Below are positions 7,670 through 17,522 of a DNA stretch of 41,852 nt, piece by piece. Made by a program: the position numbers and the translations under genes. The notes below the pieces were generated by a model. It was not told the origin of the DNA, did not search any database, and saw only the letters and a program-made list of their open reading frames with translations. The stretch is from assembly GCF_004340685.1 (NCBI RefSeq), contig NZ_SLUN01000046.1, forward strand, positions 1 to 41,852, given 5' to 3'. Position 1 is the first letter of the stretch. Every line of letters begins with the position of its first letter. This DNA comes from Hydrogenispora ethanolica (lineage in GTDB: Bacteria; Bacillota; UBA4882; UBA8346).

Positions 7670-8163
7670 TTACTTATCGGTTTTTTTGGGCGTCCGCTGG
7701 ATGGCGATCTGGCCGGTGCGGACGATCTCCCGGATGCCGTAAGGTTTCAGCAAGGCGATGATCGCCTCGATCTTTTCGGCGCCGCCAGTGATCTCCACGA
7801 TCACCGCCCGGCTGGAGACATCGACGATCTTCGCCCGGAAGATATCGACGATTTGCATGATCTCCGAACGGGTCTGGGAGCCGGCGTTGACCTTGATCAG
7901 GGCCAGCTCGCGCTCGACCGATTCCCGGGCCGGCAAGTCGTTCACCTTGACCACATCGATCAGTTTGTAGAGCTGTTTCTCGATCTGCTCCAGGACCTGT
8001 TCATCGTCGGCCTCGACCACGATCGTGATCCGGGCCAGGTCCGGCTCCTCGGAACGGCCCACCGCGATACTCTCGATATTATAGCCGCGCCGGCTGAAGA
8101 GCCCGGCCACCCGGACCAGGACCCCCGAACGGTGGACTACCAGCGTGGAGATGATATGGCGCA

Positions 8164-8164
<1 letters not shown>
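7670..8164 (-). CDS. ilvN: Acetolactate synthase small (regulatory) subunit
   Basis: Regulatory subunit of acetohydroxyacid synthase, which makes acetolactate or acetohydroxybutyrate for valine, leucine and isoleucine. 164 residues, the usual short form. An N-terminal ACT domain (residues 3-78, LVVHRSGVLVRVAGLFSRRG and IESIAVGRSE) binds the feedback amino acid; the C-terminal half (ARESVERELALIKV onward) is the second, catalytic-subunit-activating domain. Its ATG overlaps the ilvB stop in TAATG, so the subunits should be translationally coupled. Name could equally be written ilvH. Confidence 0.95.
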
Positions 8165-9840
<1,676 letters not shown>

Positions 9841-9867
9841 CCCTCAATTTCCTCAAAGATCGATATG

Positions 9868-9939
9868 GCATTTTGCGAAAGCGTTGCCGGGTTCGAAGCG
9901 AAAAGCGCGAACAAGGCCGTTTAGGCTTCATCAAAATGC
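9868..9939. repeat. Palindromic repeat family E, copy 1 (ilvB leader)
   Basis: Ends GCATTTTG and CAAAATGC with inner arms GCGAAAGCG../..GGCTTCAT. Aligns well, in the same orientation relative to its downstream gene, with 32817-32911. It lies between the ilvB promoter and start codon, so it is transcribed as part of the leader. Confidence 0.65.
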
Positions 9940-9952
9940 TAGAATTGTTCTT

Positions 9953-9981
9953 AATATAATGCATGACATATCAATTGTCAA
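9953..9981 (-). promoter_or_regulatory. Sigma-A promoter of ilvBN
   Basis: TTGACA (9981-9976), 17-base spacer, TATATT (9958-9953) on the minus strand. Confidence 0.8.
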
Positions 9982-10087
9982 GTATGGTCTTGATTCTAGA
10001 AAATGCCGTCAATACTGGATTAACCAAATTTAGATCGTGCAAATCCAGGATTGACGTGGCTTTCAAAATTATGAAATAAATGATAAT

Positions 10088-10111
10088 GGCCGCCGGACGA
10101 TTCCGGCGGCC
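10088..10111 (-). terminator. Strong hairpin after ilvD
   Basis: GGCCGCCGG and CCGGCGGCC around ACGATT, 34 bases past the ilvD stop. The following minus-strand sequence is only moderately T-rich, so termination may be partial and allow readthrough into ilvBN. Confidence 0.5.
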
Positions 10112-10144
10112 CATATTCGTAATCTCAGGAATCCTGAGGTGCTG

Positions 10145-11803
10145 TTACTTCAGCACCGCGCCGGTATTGGCCGAGGTGACCAGCCGGCTATAACGTCCCA
10201 GATACCCGGTTTTAATCTTCGGTTCGGGCGCGGTCCACGCGGCGCGCCGCGCGGCGAATTCCGCCTCGCTGATCAGCAGATCAATCCGTTTCCCCGGGAT
10301 ATCGATACGGATCCGGTCTCCCTCCCGGACCAGGGCGATGGGGCCGCCTTCCATGGCCTCCGGCGAAATATGGCCGATGGAGGCGCCCCGCGAAGCCCCG
10401 GAGAAACGGCCGTCGGTGAGCAAGGCCACCTCTTTGTCCAGTCCCATTCCGGCAATGGCCGACGTCGGGCTGAGCATCTCCCGCATCCCGGGACCACCCT
10501 TCGGCCCCTCGTAGCGGATTACCACAATATCCCCGGCCTGGATCTTCCGGCCCAGGATCGCCGCGAAGGCTTCCTCCTCGCCGTCGAAGACGCGGGCCGG
10601 CCCCTCATGGCAGAGCATCTCCGGAGCCACCGCCGCCTGTTTGACGACTGCCCCGTCCGGGGCCAGATTGCCCCGGAGCACCGCCAAACCGCCCTCGGCG
10701 TGGTAAGGATTCTCCAGGCCGTGGATGACCTCGGGCCGCTTGACCGTCGCCGCGGCGATATTCTCGCCCACCGTCCGGCCGGTTACCGTCATCAAGTCGG
10801 TATGGATCAGCTTCTTCTCGCGCAATACCGCCATCACCGCCGGGATCCCGCCCGCCTCGTCCAGGTCCTGAATATGGTGGATGCCGCCGGGACGGAGATA
10901 GGAGAGGTGCGGCGTTTTGCGGCCGATTTCGTTCACCCAGTTCAAGTCGAGGGTGATCCCAAGCTCATGGGCGATGGCCGGCAAATGCAGCACCGTATTG
11001 GTGGAACCGCCGATGGCCATGTCCACGGCGAAGGCATTGGCGAAGGCCGCTTCGGTCATGATCCGGCTCGGCCGCAAATCTTCCCGGACCAGATCCATGA
11101 CTCGCATGCCCGCCTGTTTGGCCAGGCGAATCCGGCGCGCGTCCACCGCCGGAATGGTGCCGTTGCCCGGCAACCCCATTCCCAGGACTTCGGTCATACA
11201 GTTCATGGTGTTGGCGGTGAACATTCCGGAACAGGAACCGCAGCCGGGGCAGGCGGTCTCCTCCAGCTCGCGCAGGTCGGCCTCGCTGATCCGGCCCGCC
11301 GATACCGCGCCCACTCCTTCAAAAACTGAATTCAGATCGGCCCGCTCGCCCCGGAACTGCCCGGCCAGCATCGGCCCGCCGCTCACCACGATCGCCGGCA
11401 GATCGAGCCGGCCGGCGGCCATCAACATCCCCGGCACGATCTTGTCGCAATTGGGGACCAGCACCAGGCCGTCGAAAGCATGGCCCAGGATCATGCTCTC
11501 GATGGAATCCGCGATCAATTCCCGGCTGGCCAGCGAATATTTCATTCCCTGATGGCCCATGGCGATGCCGTCGCAGACGCCGATCACGCCGAACTCGATC
11601 GGCGTCCCGCCGGCCATCCGCACCCCGGCTTTGACCGCCGCCACGATCTTGTCCAGGTGAATATGGCCGGGTATGATCTCATTGGCCGAATTGGCGATGG
11701 CGATGAGCGGCCGCGCCAGCTCCTCGTCGGTATAACCCATGGCTTTAAAAAGCGCCCGGTGCGGAGCGCGTTCGTATCCTTCCAGAACAGCCTGACTTTT
11801 CAT
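10145..11803 (-). CDS. ilvD: Dihydroxy-acid dehydratase
   Basis: Iron-sulfur dehydratase that turns 2,3-dihydroxy-isovalerate or -methylvalerate into the 2-oxo acids for valine, leucine and isoleucine. 552 residues from the chosen start, matching the family. Cluster-ligating cysteines are visible in [11 protein letters not shown] and in [34 protein letters not shown] and [15 protein letters not shown] are family signatures. The ATG at 11803 is preceded by GGAGGTG at six bases; the open frame extends 75 codons further upstream, but that part overlaps repeat sequence. A palindrome resembling a CodY box lies 68 bases upstream. Confidence 0.96.
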   Translation of the reverse strand: MKSQAVLEGYERAPHRALFKAMGYTDEELARPLIAIANSANEIIPGHIHLDKIVAAVKAGVRMAGGTPIEFGVIGVCDGIAMGHQGMKYSLASRELIADSIESMILGHAFDGLVLVPNCDKIVPGMLMAAGRLDLPAIVVSGGPMLAGQFRGERADLNSVFEGVGAVSAGRISEADLRELEETACPGCGSCSGMFTANTMNCMTEVLGMGLPGNGTIPAVDARRIRLAKQAGMRVMDLVREDLRPSRIMTEAAFANAFAVDMAIGGSTNTVLHLPAIAHELGITLDLNWVNEIGRKTPHLSYLRPGGIHHIQDLDEAGGIPAVMAVLREKKLIHTDLMTVTGRTVGENIAAATVKRPEVIHGLENPYHAEGGLAVLRGNLAPDGAVVKQAAVAPEMLCHEGPARVFDGEEEAFAAILGRKIQAGDIVVIRYEGPKGGPGMREMLSPTSAIAGMGLDKEVALLTDGRFSGASRGASIGHISPEAMEGGPIALVREGDRIRIDIPGKRIDLLISEAEFAARRAAWTAPEPKIKTGYLGRYSRLVTSANTGAVLK

Positions 11804-11870
11804 TCGAGGCACCTCCAAGCTTTTTTCTGAGTATTCGCCAACGAATGGGCCTTTCCTGCCGGCCCGGGCA

Positions 11871-11885
11871 AATTGTCGGACAATT
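11871..11885. promoter_or_regulatory. Palindromic operator candidate (CodY-box-like) before ilvD
   Basis: AATTGTCGGACAATT is a perfect 7-1-7 palindrome. It agrees with 12 of 15 positions of the published CodY consensus AATTTTCWGAAAATT. CodY represses ilv genes in many Firmicutes; whether this organism has CodY cannot be seen here. Confidence 0.4.
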
Positions 11886-11931
11886 CCATCATCCCTTGAA
11901 ATAATGTGAAAGCCCGCCCCGATCCACGGCA

Positions 11932-12026
11932 GGATGCTTGTTATTTGGGCCCACGGTTCCGGCGGCGGGATTACTTTTGGACCGACGCTCCCGGCCATCC
12001 TTGGCCTCCGCGCCTTTAACCCGTCC
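11932..12026. repeat. Repeat X, copy 1
   Basis: About 95 bases from GGATGCTTGTTATTTGG to CGCGCCTTTAACCC that recur at 14227-14320 with few differences. In both places family C follows downstream. Confidence 0.7.
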
Positions 12027-12070
12027 AAAACTCAAAAGTCGATAGGAGCCTTTATCTTACGAAACAGTAA

Positions 12071-12510
12071 CCGCCTTCAAGGATGAAGGCGGACGACGCA
12101 TATTTTCGCGGATGAAAAACCTGCGGTCGTCAGCGGAAGCCTACTCTTGGTTGCCAGTCGAAATGCCAGGGATGGCGGCGGCATGCTAGAACCGGGATGA
12201 ATGAGGAGGGCTTGGAACCTCGGTTCTCAGGGGCAGGACGCCCTAAAGATGAGGCCCCATGGATGGAAAAGGCCGAATCCAAGTGGGCGGATTCCAAAGG
12301 GTGTCCCACTACACCCTTTGGTCCTGGGGGGGTGGGGGCAGGAATAGTCCCCATCGGCTTTCAGTCGCTTAGTTCATTTGCTTATTTTTTACATGGAAGC
12401 CCAATCACTTATTTTTATATATGTCAAAATAATTTCTTGTCATGATGCTATACCCTATGATTGCGAGGGTTTACTGCTATACTGGTATATTGATCTGTGA
12501 GAGTTGAGTA
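12071..12510. repeat. Dispersed repeat family C, copy 1
   Basis: About 440 bases nearly identical to 14740-15231. Contains a leading hairpin CCGCCTTC..GAAGGCGG, a perfect hairpin CCAAAGGGTGT/ACACCCTTTGG near 12295-12322, and a right end GAGGGTTTACTG..GTTGAGTAA. No open frame with gene-like features. Its right end abuts the terminator of the response regulator gene. Confidence 0.75.
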
Positions 12511-12542
12511 AAAAAGGCAGCCGCCGGAGGAGTGGCGGCTGC
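12510..12542 (-). terminator. Terminator after the HD-GYP response regulator gene
   Basis: GCAGCCGCC/GGCGGCTGC stem with a T6 run on the minus strand. Confidence 0.85.
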
Positions 12543-12572
12543 TTTCATTGCACCCGGGCCGTTGGCGCCGGG

Positions 12573-13622
12573 TCAAGACAGGTCGTAAGCGCGAATCGCG
12601 TCGATATTCCGGAAAAATGCTTTGAAAACGGCGGGATCGAAAAAATGCTCCGATTCTTTGATAAGCGCCAACGATTTCTCGAATGAAAAGGCCGCCTTGT
12701 AAGGCCGGGGTGAACGCAGCGCGTCGAAGACGTCGGCAATCATGGTAATCCGTCCGGGCAAGGGAATATTCTCGCCCTTCAACCCCAGCGGATAGCCGTC
12801 GCCGCCCCATTTTTCGTGGTGCGACAAGGCGATCACCTGCGCCATTTGAATATATTTCGAGCTGGAGCCTTCCAGGATCATGGCGCCGTTCAGCGTATGT
12901 TTCTTCATGATCTCCCACTCCCCGGCGTTCAGCTTGCCCGGCTTGAGCAGAATGCTGTCGGGGATCCCGATCTTGCCGATGTCATGGAGCGGGGCCGCAT
13001 AGGTGATGCAGTCCACTTCCTCCTCGGACATGCCAAGCGCCCGGGCGATCAACGCGGCGTAGCTGCCGATGCGGTGAATGTGCCCCCCGGTGCTTTCATC
13101 GCGGTATTCCGCGGCGCGCGCCAAACGGTAAATCGTATCCAGGTGGGCGGTCTTGATCTCCTGATACGAATTGCGCAGTTCCGCGGTCTTGCGGGCGATC
13201 TCGGTCTCCAGCGATTTTTGGTGGTTGACCATGGCATCGTGGTAGGATTTGGCCTTCAACAAGGAACGGACCCGTACTTGCAATTCCAGCCCGTCCACGG
13301 GCTTGCTCAAGAAATCGTCGGCCCCGGCCTCCAGCGCCTTGATCCGGGCCTGGGTGTCGGTGAGCGAAGTGACCATCAGAATCGGGATCATCTGCGTTTG
13401 CGATTGCCCTTTTAAACGTTGGACGACCTGAAAGCCATCCACGCCGGGCATCATGATGTCCAGCAACACCACATCCGGTTCGTCCCGCTCGGCGATGCGG
13501 ATACACTCGCTGCCGTTGTCGGCTGAGAGTATCGACACCCCCATGGGGGTTAAGATCGTTTCAATCAGCCGTTGATTGACTTTATCGTCATCGACGACCA
13601 ACACTTTGCCCATACGCTCCAT
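12573..13622 (-). CDS. Response regulator with HD-GYP c-di-GMP phosphodiesterase domain
   Basis: Two-component output protein predicted to break down the second messenger c-di-GMP in the cytoplasm. 349 residues. Receiver domain at residues 5-120 with acidic pocket DDD (11-13), phosphoacceptor Asp55 in LLDIMMPG and Lys107 in LSKPVDG. A helical linker (125-160) is followed by the HD-GYP domain with HDIGKIG (213-219), HH at 268-269 and GYP at 276-278; all key residues are present, so it should be active. The ATG at 13622 has GAGGTG six bases upstream; a GTG three codons earlier is possible. No partner kinase is nearby. It is flanked by long direct repeats (X and C families) on both sides. Confidence 0.9.
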   Translation of the reverse strand: MERMGKVLVVDDDKVNQRLIETILTPMGVSILSADNGSECIRIAERDEPDVVLLDIMMPGVDGFQVVQRLKGQSQTQMIPILMVTSLTDTQARIKALEAGADDFLSKPVDGLELQVRVRSLLKAKSYHDAMVNHQKSLETEIARKTAELRNSYQEIKTAHLDTIYRLARAAEYRDESTGGHIHRIGSYAALIARALGMSEEEVDCITYAAPLHDIGKIGIPDSILLKPGKLNAGEWEIMKKHTLNGAMILEGSSSKYIQMAQVIALSHHEKWGGDGYPLGLKGENIPLPGRITMIADVFDALRSPRPYKAAFSFEKSLALIKESEHFFDPAVFKAFFRNIDAIRAYDLS

Positions 13623-13861
13623 CGGTATCACCTCGGGGAACTGTCAAATTCTTTAGCTGCTCTTTATCTCCGCATCTCGGCCCGATCGCGCAAAAATTCC
13701 CTGCTCCTGTCATGCCTTGCATGGTAATTTCTCCCCTATTTATTTCGGCCGTTTAGCCAAAAAAATTATGGTTAGTTCATCAAAATTTAATTTGGCACCT
13801 CCCGGCCGGATTGCCGGAGGGCGAGCCCAGGCGCGGCACCGCTCCCCAAAAACAAAAATGT

Positions 13862-13900
13862 AAAACCCGCTTCCTTGCCTCACGGCTTGAATGCGGGTTT
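13862..13900. terminator. Terminator-like hairpin
   Basis: AAACCCGC (13863-13870) pairs with GCGGGTTT (13893-13900) across a 22-base loop. No adjacent gene clearly uses it. Confidence 0.35.
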
Positions 13901-13918
13901 CTCTCCATTTCTAACTAT

Positions 13919-14002
13919 ATAGGATGAAATAATTTCTGTACTAAGATTTGCATTCCTAAGGCCGAATGCAATGGAATTAAAACGGAATTTATTTCATCCT
14001 AT
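13919..14002. repeat. Palindromic element D' (84 bp)
   Basis: Bounded by ATAGGATGAAATAA and its inverse TTATTTCATCCTAT. Size and end pattern resemble family D, which follows 10 bases later. Confidence 0.6.
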
Positions 14003-14012
14003 TTCAGCGGTA

Positions 14013-14095
14013 ATAAGTTGAATTAAATTCCTTAATTTATCCATCATGGAAGGTTTACGGGACATGATGCATAACAGATATTTAATTCAACTTAT
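14013..14095. repeat. Palindromic repeat family D, copy 1 (83 bp)
   Basis: Ends ATAAGTTGAATTAAAT and ATTTAATTCAACTTAT; interior CCATCATGG and CATGATGCAT. A second copy in inverted orientation lies at 38099-38180. Confidence 0.7.
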
Positions 14096-14226
14096 ATAAA
14101 TCAACTTTCGCAGAGAAAAAAGTAGTCGAAGTCGTGGATACAAAAGCATGAAAAGAAAAACAGAAAGATACCTTGACAAACAGCCTAAAAGCAGATCGGA
14201 TATGGAATACAGAGGGAAGAATTTTG

Positions 14227-14320
14227 GGATGCTTGTTATTTTGGCCCACGGTTCCGGCGGCGGGTTACTTTTTTGGCGGCGCTCCCGACCATCCTTGGCC
14301 TCCGCGCCTTTAACCCTTCC
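14227..14320. repeat. Repeat X, copy 2
   Basis: Direct repeat of 11932-12026 (CCCACGGTTCCGGCGGCGGG, CATCCTTGGCCTCCGCGCCT). Confidence 0.7.
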
Positions 14321-14352
14321 TGGGTCTGAGGCAAAAAAGCAACCAAAAAACC

Positions 14353-14513
14353 GTTGGATTCGGCCTTATCCATCCGTGGGGCCTCATCTTTGCGACTTCC
14401 TGTCGCTGAGAACCTACGGCTTCCAAACCTCCCTCATTCATCCCGGTTCTTGAACGTCTTCGCCATCCCTGGCCATCTGTCTGGCAACCAGGTTATGGCT
14501 TCCGTTTCCGACC
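14353..14513 (-). repeat. Inverted fragment of family C
   Basis: Inverse complement of about 14791-14960: TTGGATTCGGCC, ATCCATCCGTGGGGCCTCAT and CTCATTCATCCCGGTTCT correspond to parts of copy 2. The block 14353-14960 can therefore fold back on itself. Confidence 0.55.
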
Positions 14514-14530
14514 GCTGTTTTTCATCCTCT

Positions 14531-14630
14531 ATGCAACGACATTATCGTAAATCACATGATTTGCGAAAAAACGGTAAAGCGTTCGTTATTTTCGCAAATC
14601 ATCTATACTAGAGGAGTAATGTCGTTGCAT
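14531..14630. repeat. Palindromic element G (100 bp)
   Basis: Outer arms ATGCAACGACATTA (14531-14544) and TAATGTCGTTGCAT (14617-14630); inner arms ATGATTTGCGAAAA (14556-14569) and TTTTCGCAAATCAT (14589-14602). Only one copy is visible here. Confidence 0.55.
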
Positions 14631-14739
14631 TGGAAAAGAAGCGGCGCCGTCTCCCTCCATGGAGACGGGTGCTATTCGTTTTTTGGTTTTTCTTATCAAA
14701 CTCAAATATCGATCGAACCTTTTTCTTTCGCAATAGCAC

Positions 14740-15231
14740 CCGCCTTCAAGGATGAAGGCGGACGACGCATATTTTCGTGGATGAAAAACCTGCGGTCGTC
14801 AGCGGAAGCCTACTCTTGGTTGCCAGTCGGAATGCCAGGGATGGCGGCGGCATGCTAGAACCCCGGATGAATGAGGAGGTCTTGGAACCTCGGTTCTCAG
14901 GGGCAGGACGCCCTAAAAATGAGGCCCCATGGATGGAAAAGGCCGAATCCAAGTGGGCGGAATCCAAAGGGTGTCCCACTACACCCTTTGGTCCTGGGGT
15001 CAGGACATGGAAGTCCAAAAAATCGGCTTTGCCAGGAAGGCGATAAAAGCCGATGGTGTGGGGGCAGGAATAGTCCCCATCGACCCTCAATCGCTTACAT
15101 TCATTTGTTTATTTTTTTACATGGAAGCCCAATCACTTATTTTTATATAGGTCAAGATAATTTCTTGTCATGATGCTATACCCTAGACTGCGAGGGTTTA
15201 CTGGTATATTTGATCTGCGAAAGTTGAGTAA
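14740..15231. repeat. Dispersed repeat family C, copy 2
   Basis: Direct repeat of 12071-12510, with an extra segment of about 55 bases near 15000-15058 that contains AATCGGCTTT..AAAGCCGAT inverted arms. Confidence 0.75.
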
Positions 15232-15249
15232 CTAATTAAAGAAATTTAT

Positions 15250-15504
15250 TTCAACCTATCCCGGCGAAGCCGGAACCAAAAAGAACGGGGAGCTCAATGT
15301 AGCGATGAAGTAGCCCAAAACCGACCTCTCCCCGGTCCCCTCCCCGACGCAGTAAATTCTGACGGCTAATTCGACGGGGAGGGGCCGATCGTTTGAAACG
15401 AGGGCCAATGTTTATGCAAAAAAGTAAGTCTTTATGTGAATTAAATCTATGGAAATTAGGCCAAAGATAAAACCCCAAAATAGGCAATAATTTGTGGCAA
15501 TTCA
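15250..15504 (-). repeat. Dispersed repeat family F, copy 2
   Basis: Inverted relative to 2138-2395; same order of landmarks when read on the minus strand (GCCTATTTTGGGG, CATTGGCCC, CCCCTCCCCG, GTCAGAATT, CGGGGAGGGG, GGTTCCGGC). Confidence 0.65.
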
Positions 15505-15632
15505 CCCCTCCCCGTCGAGTTTACCATCAGAAATAACTTCGCCGGGCCATGTCCAGGAAGGATAGAGTCCGGCGGTTCACGGATGAAATACCGCCGGGGA
15601 GGGGTCTGGGGAGAGGTCGGTTTTTAGACAAC
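15505..15632 (+). repeat. Family F related fragment
   Basis: CACCCCTCCCCGTCGAG at the left and CGCCGGGGAGGGGTCTGGGG with AGAGGTCGGTTTTTAGA at the right, as in family F but with a different interior. Similar half-motifs occur near 7443-7513. Confidence 0.45.
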
Positions 15633-15773
15633 GTGACAATGATCAAACGCTGGATGGAATTTAGGTCTGATTCCAAAAACATTTCTGTATAACCTTGTTG
15701 CTCATGGGTTTGAAAGATCACTTTAAAATATTCTACGCAAAACGAACCCAATTTCGTTCGTTAGATGGCCTAT

Positions 15774-15821
15774 CTAGCTCCGCTCACTCCGAAGAGTTTG
15801 AAAGACAAGTCAAGGCGTCTA
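15774..15821 (+). repeat. Family A fragment
   Basis: TAGCTCCGCTCACTC, a TTGAAAGACAAGTC word and GGCGTCT match the left part of the family A elements. It lies beside the 21-bp array. Confidence 0.45.
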
Positions 15822-15904
15822 ATAGCGTCGTTAGGCGGATACGTGACTTGAGTTGAGGAGCGGAAAGAGAGCGTCTTGAAATCACGGATCGCTTTGGAGG
15901 CGGA

Positions 15905-16219
15905 GAGAGCTCGCTCAGTCGCTCAGCAAGCTCGTTTTGTGAATGAGCGAGCTGGTTTTGTGAATAAGAGAGCTCGCTCAGTCGCCCGGCAAGCTCGTTT
16001 TGTGGATGAGCAAGCTGGTTTTGTGAATAAGAGAGCTCGCTCAGTCGCTCGGCAAGCTCGTTTTGTGGATGAGCGAGCTGGTTTTGTGAATAAGAGAGCT
16101 TGCTCAGTCGCTCGGCAAGCTCGTTTTGTGGATGAGCAAGCTGGTTTTGTGAATAAGAGAGCTTGCTCAGTCGCTCAGCAAGCTCTTTTTGTGGATGAGC
16201 CATCTATTTTTGTGGATAA
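15905..16219 (-). repeat. 21-bp modular tandem array with phased DnaA boxes (15 units)
   Basis: Read on the minus strand the 315 bases divide into exactly 15 units of 21 bp, mostly cycling through three types: TTATTCACAAAACCAGCTTG(C), TCATCCACAAAACGAGCTTG(C) and CGAGCGACTGAGCGAGCTCT(C). The TTATNCACA DnaA-box consensus occurs on the minus strand at 15959-15967, 16022-16030, 16085-16093, 16148-16156 and 16211-16219, spaced exactly 63 bp. One-mismatch boxes (TCATNCACA) lie at 15938, 16001, 16064, 16127 and 16190, each 21 bp from the next perfect box. Each standard unit also carries AGCT. A 139-codon open frame crosses it because 21 is divisible by three; it has no ribosome site. Confidence 0.85.
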
Positions 16220-16276
16220 ACGGTTCCGTTTAACGTGGTTAATAGTTTTGGCTGTGGATAACTCCGGAAAGCGCGG
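16211..16276 (-). promoter_or_regulatory. Conserved array leader with two DnaA boxes
   Basis: On the minus strand it runs from CCGCGCTTTCC to TTATCCACA. By hand alignment about 54 of 67 positions match 41597-41663. It contains TTATCCACA at 16253-16261 and 16211-16219, 42 bp (two units) apart; the second is also the first box of the array. Confidence 0.65.
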
Positions 16277-16374
16277 CGTAGAGCGGCCACGGTCGGCGGG
16301 TGAGCGGAGCGAGGTTGATCCTCAGTTGAAATAATTTCCTTCCGCCTACCCATACTCAGACTAAGCAGTGACGG

Positions 16375-16995
16375 TCAGACCTCGCGGACCATCTCCCGGT
16401 AACCCTTGCGGTGGCGGCGCGGATATAACGTCTTGGCATCGTCGAAATAGCCGAGCGCGATCAGCATCACCACTTCCTTGCCGCCGTCGATGGCAAATTC
16501 TTTTTTGACCCCTTCAAAATCCATCCCGCTCATGGCATGGGAATCGACCCCGTAATACTGGGCCGCATACAGGATGGAGGCTGCCAGCAGTGCCGCATTG
16601 CTCTCCGCGAACTTGATCTCCCGTTCCGGAGTGGCCCCGTACAAGGCGCGGGCAAATTGCTGGGTTCCGGCGAGTGCTTCCTTATCGCCGCCCAACATCG
16701 TTTCGAGCTCGTTCCATTCGGGGTTGCCCGGCTCGTATCCCTTGCGGTCGCCGATGACAATCAAGATGACCGGGGCCTCCAAAATCTTGGGCTGGTTGAA
16801 GGCCAGCGGGTACAGACGTTTCTTGGCCTCTTCCGATTTGACCGCGATCAGCTCCCACGGCTGGAGATTAAAAGCCGACGGCGCCAGTGATGCCAGATCG
16901 ATGATCTGCTCCAATACTCCGGGAGCCAGCTCTTTCCGGGCTTGAAAAAAATTAACCGATCGTCTGGCTTCGAAGATCTCTTTTAAATCCGTCAT
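16375..16995 (-). CDS. Nitroreductase-family flavoprotein
   Basis: FMN-dependent NAD(P)H oxidoreductase of the nitroreductase fold, cytoplasmic. 206 residues from the chosen ATG, which has AAAGGAGTGG close upstream; the open frame continues to 17160 without features. The N-terminal FEARRSVNFF (about residues 8-17) is the family FMN phosphate-binding signature, LAPSAFNLQPWELIAV (about 37-52) the second conserved block, and the C-terminal ALGYFDDAKTLYPRRHRK the third. The physiological substrate is unknown. It has its own promoter with a leader of about 200 bases. Confidence 0.88.
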   Translation of the reverse strand: MTDLKEIFEARRSVNFFQARKELAPGVLEQIIDLASLAPSAFNLQPWELIAVKSEEAKKRLYPLAFNQPKILEAPVILIVIGDRKGYEPGNPEWNELETMLGGDKEALAGTQQFARALYGATPEREIKFAESNAALLAASILYAAQYYGVDSHAMSGMDFEGVKKEFAIDGGKEVVMLIALGYFDDAKTLYPRRHRKGYREMVREV

Positions 16996-17202
16996 TACGG
17001 TCCACTCCTTTTCCAATGAATAAGCCTTATCCTCATTAGGATCCACTTTCGTCGTTTTCTTATTCGGGCCGGAACGATGTCCGCCGTACATCCGTCTTCC
17101 TCCGCCATCCCTGCAAAGATATTCGGGGAAGGCCTTTCCCATGCCGGAACGGACACCCATATCCCTTAAAATTTGATCCGGTCTTTCATTTTCTTATATT
17201 TA

Positions 17203-17231
17203 ATTTTAATACTGTTAATTAATTTTGTCAA
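17203..17231 (-). promoter_or_regulatory. Sigma-A promoter of the nitroreductase gene
   Basis: TTGACA (17231-17226), 17-base spacer, TAAAAT (17208-17203) on the minus strand. Confidence 0.75.
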
Positions 17232-17522
17232 ATCTTTCTGCCGGAGATTCCTGTATCCGGGATTCCGAAAAAACTTTTCAGGACCATCAGTTAACCATAA
17301 AGGATATTTTGAAACGGCGTTGAATTATTCATTTATGGTTTGAAGATCCGGCGCCGGCTGCCGCGAAAGAGGCGTTTTTAAGCCGGATTGATTCCAACTT
17401 CTGTCAAATTCCTTTTCGCCCGGGTCAACATGGATGTTTGATGCGGGGAATCTTTTATCGACCTGCCCGGCCGCGCCGGGGGAGTCAATTGGAGGTTCCT
17501 GCCGCGCCACAAAAAGGATTGG

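Noticed and set aside
11804-12028. N-terminal extension of ilvD by 75 codons
   Set aside because: It runs through repeat X and the CodY-like palindrome; the ATG at 11803 has an ideal ribosome site and gives the normal family length.
14148-14453. 101-codon open frame
   Set aside because: Covers repeat X copy 2 and the inverted family C fragment; no ribosome site.
15784-16203. 139-codon open frame across the 21-bp array, encoding heptad-like repeats
   Set aside because: It stays open only because the unit length is divisible by three. There is no ribosome site, and the sister array at 31601-31915 has in-frame stops in the corresponding frame.
15905-16276. Integrated iteron plasmid origin
   Set aside because: DnaA boxes plus iterons fit, but no rep, par or mobilisation gene is nearby and several related arrays exist, so I keep only the weaker origin-like or titration reading.
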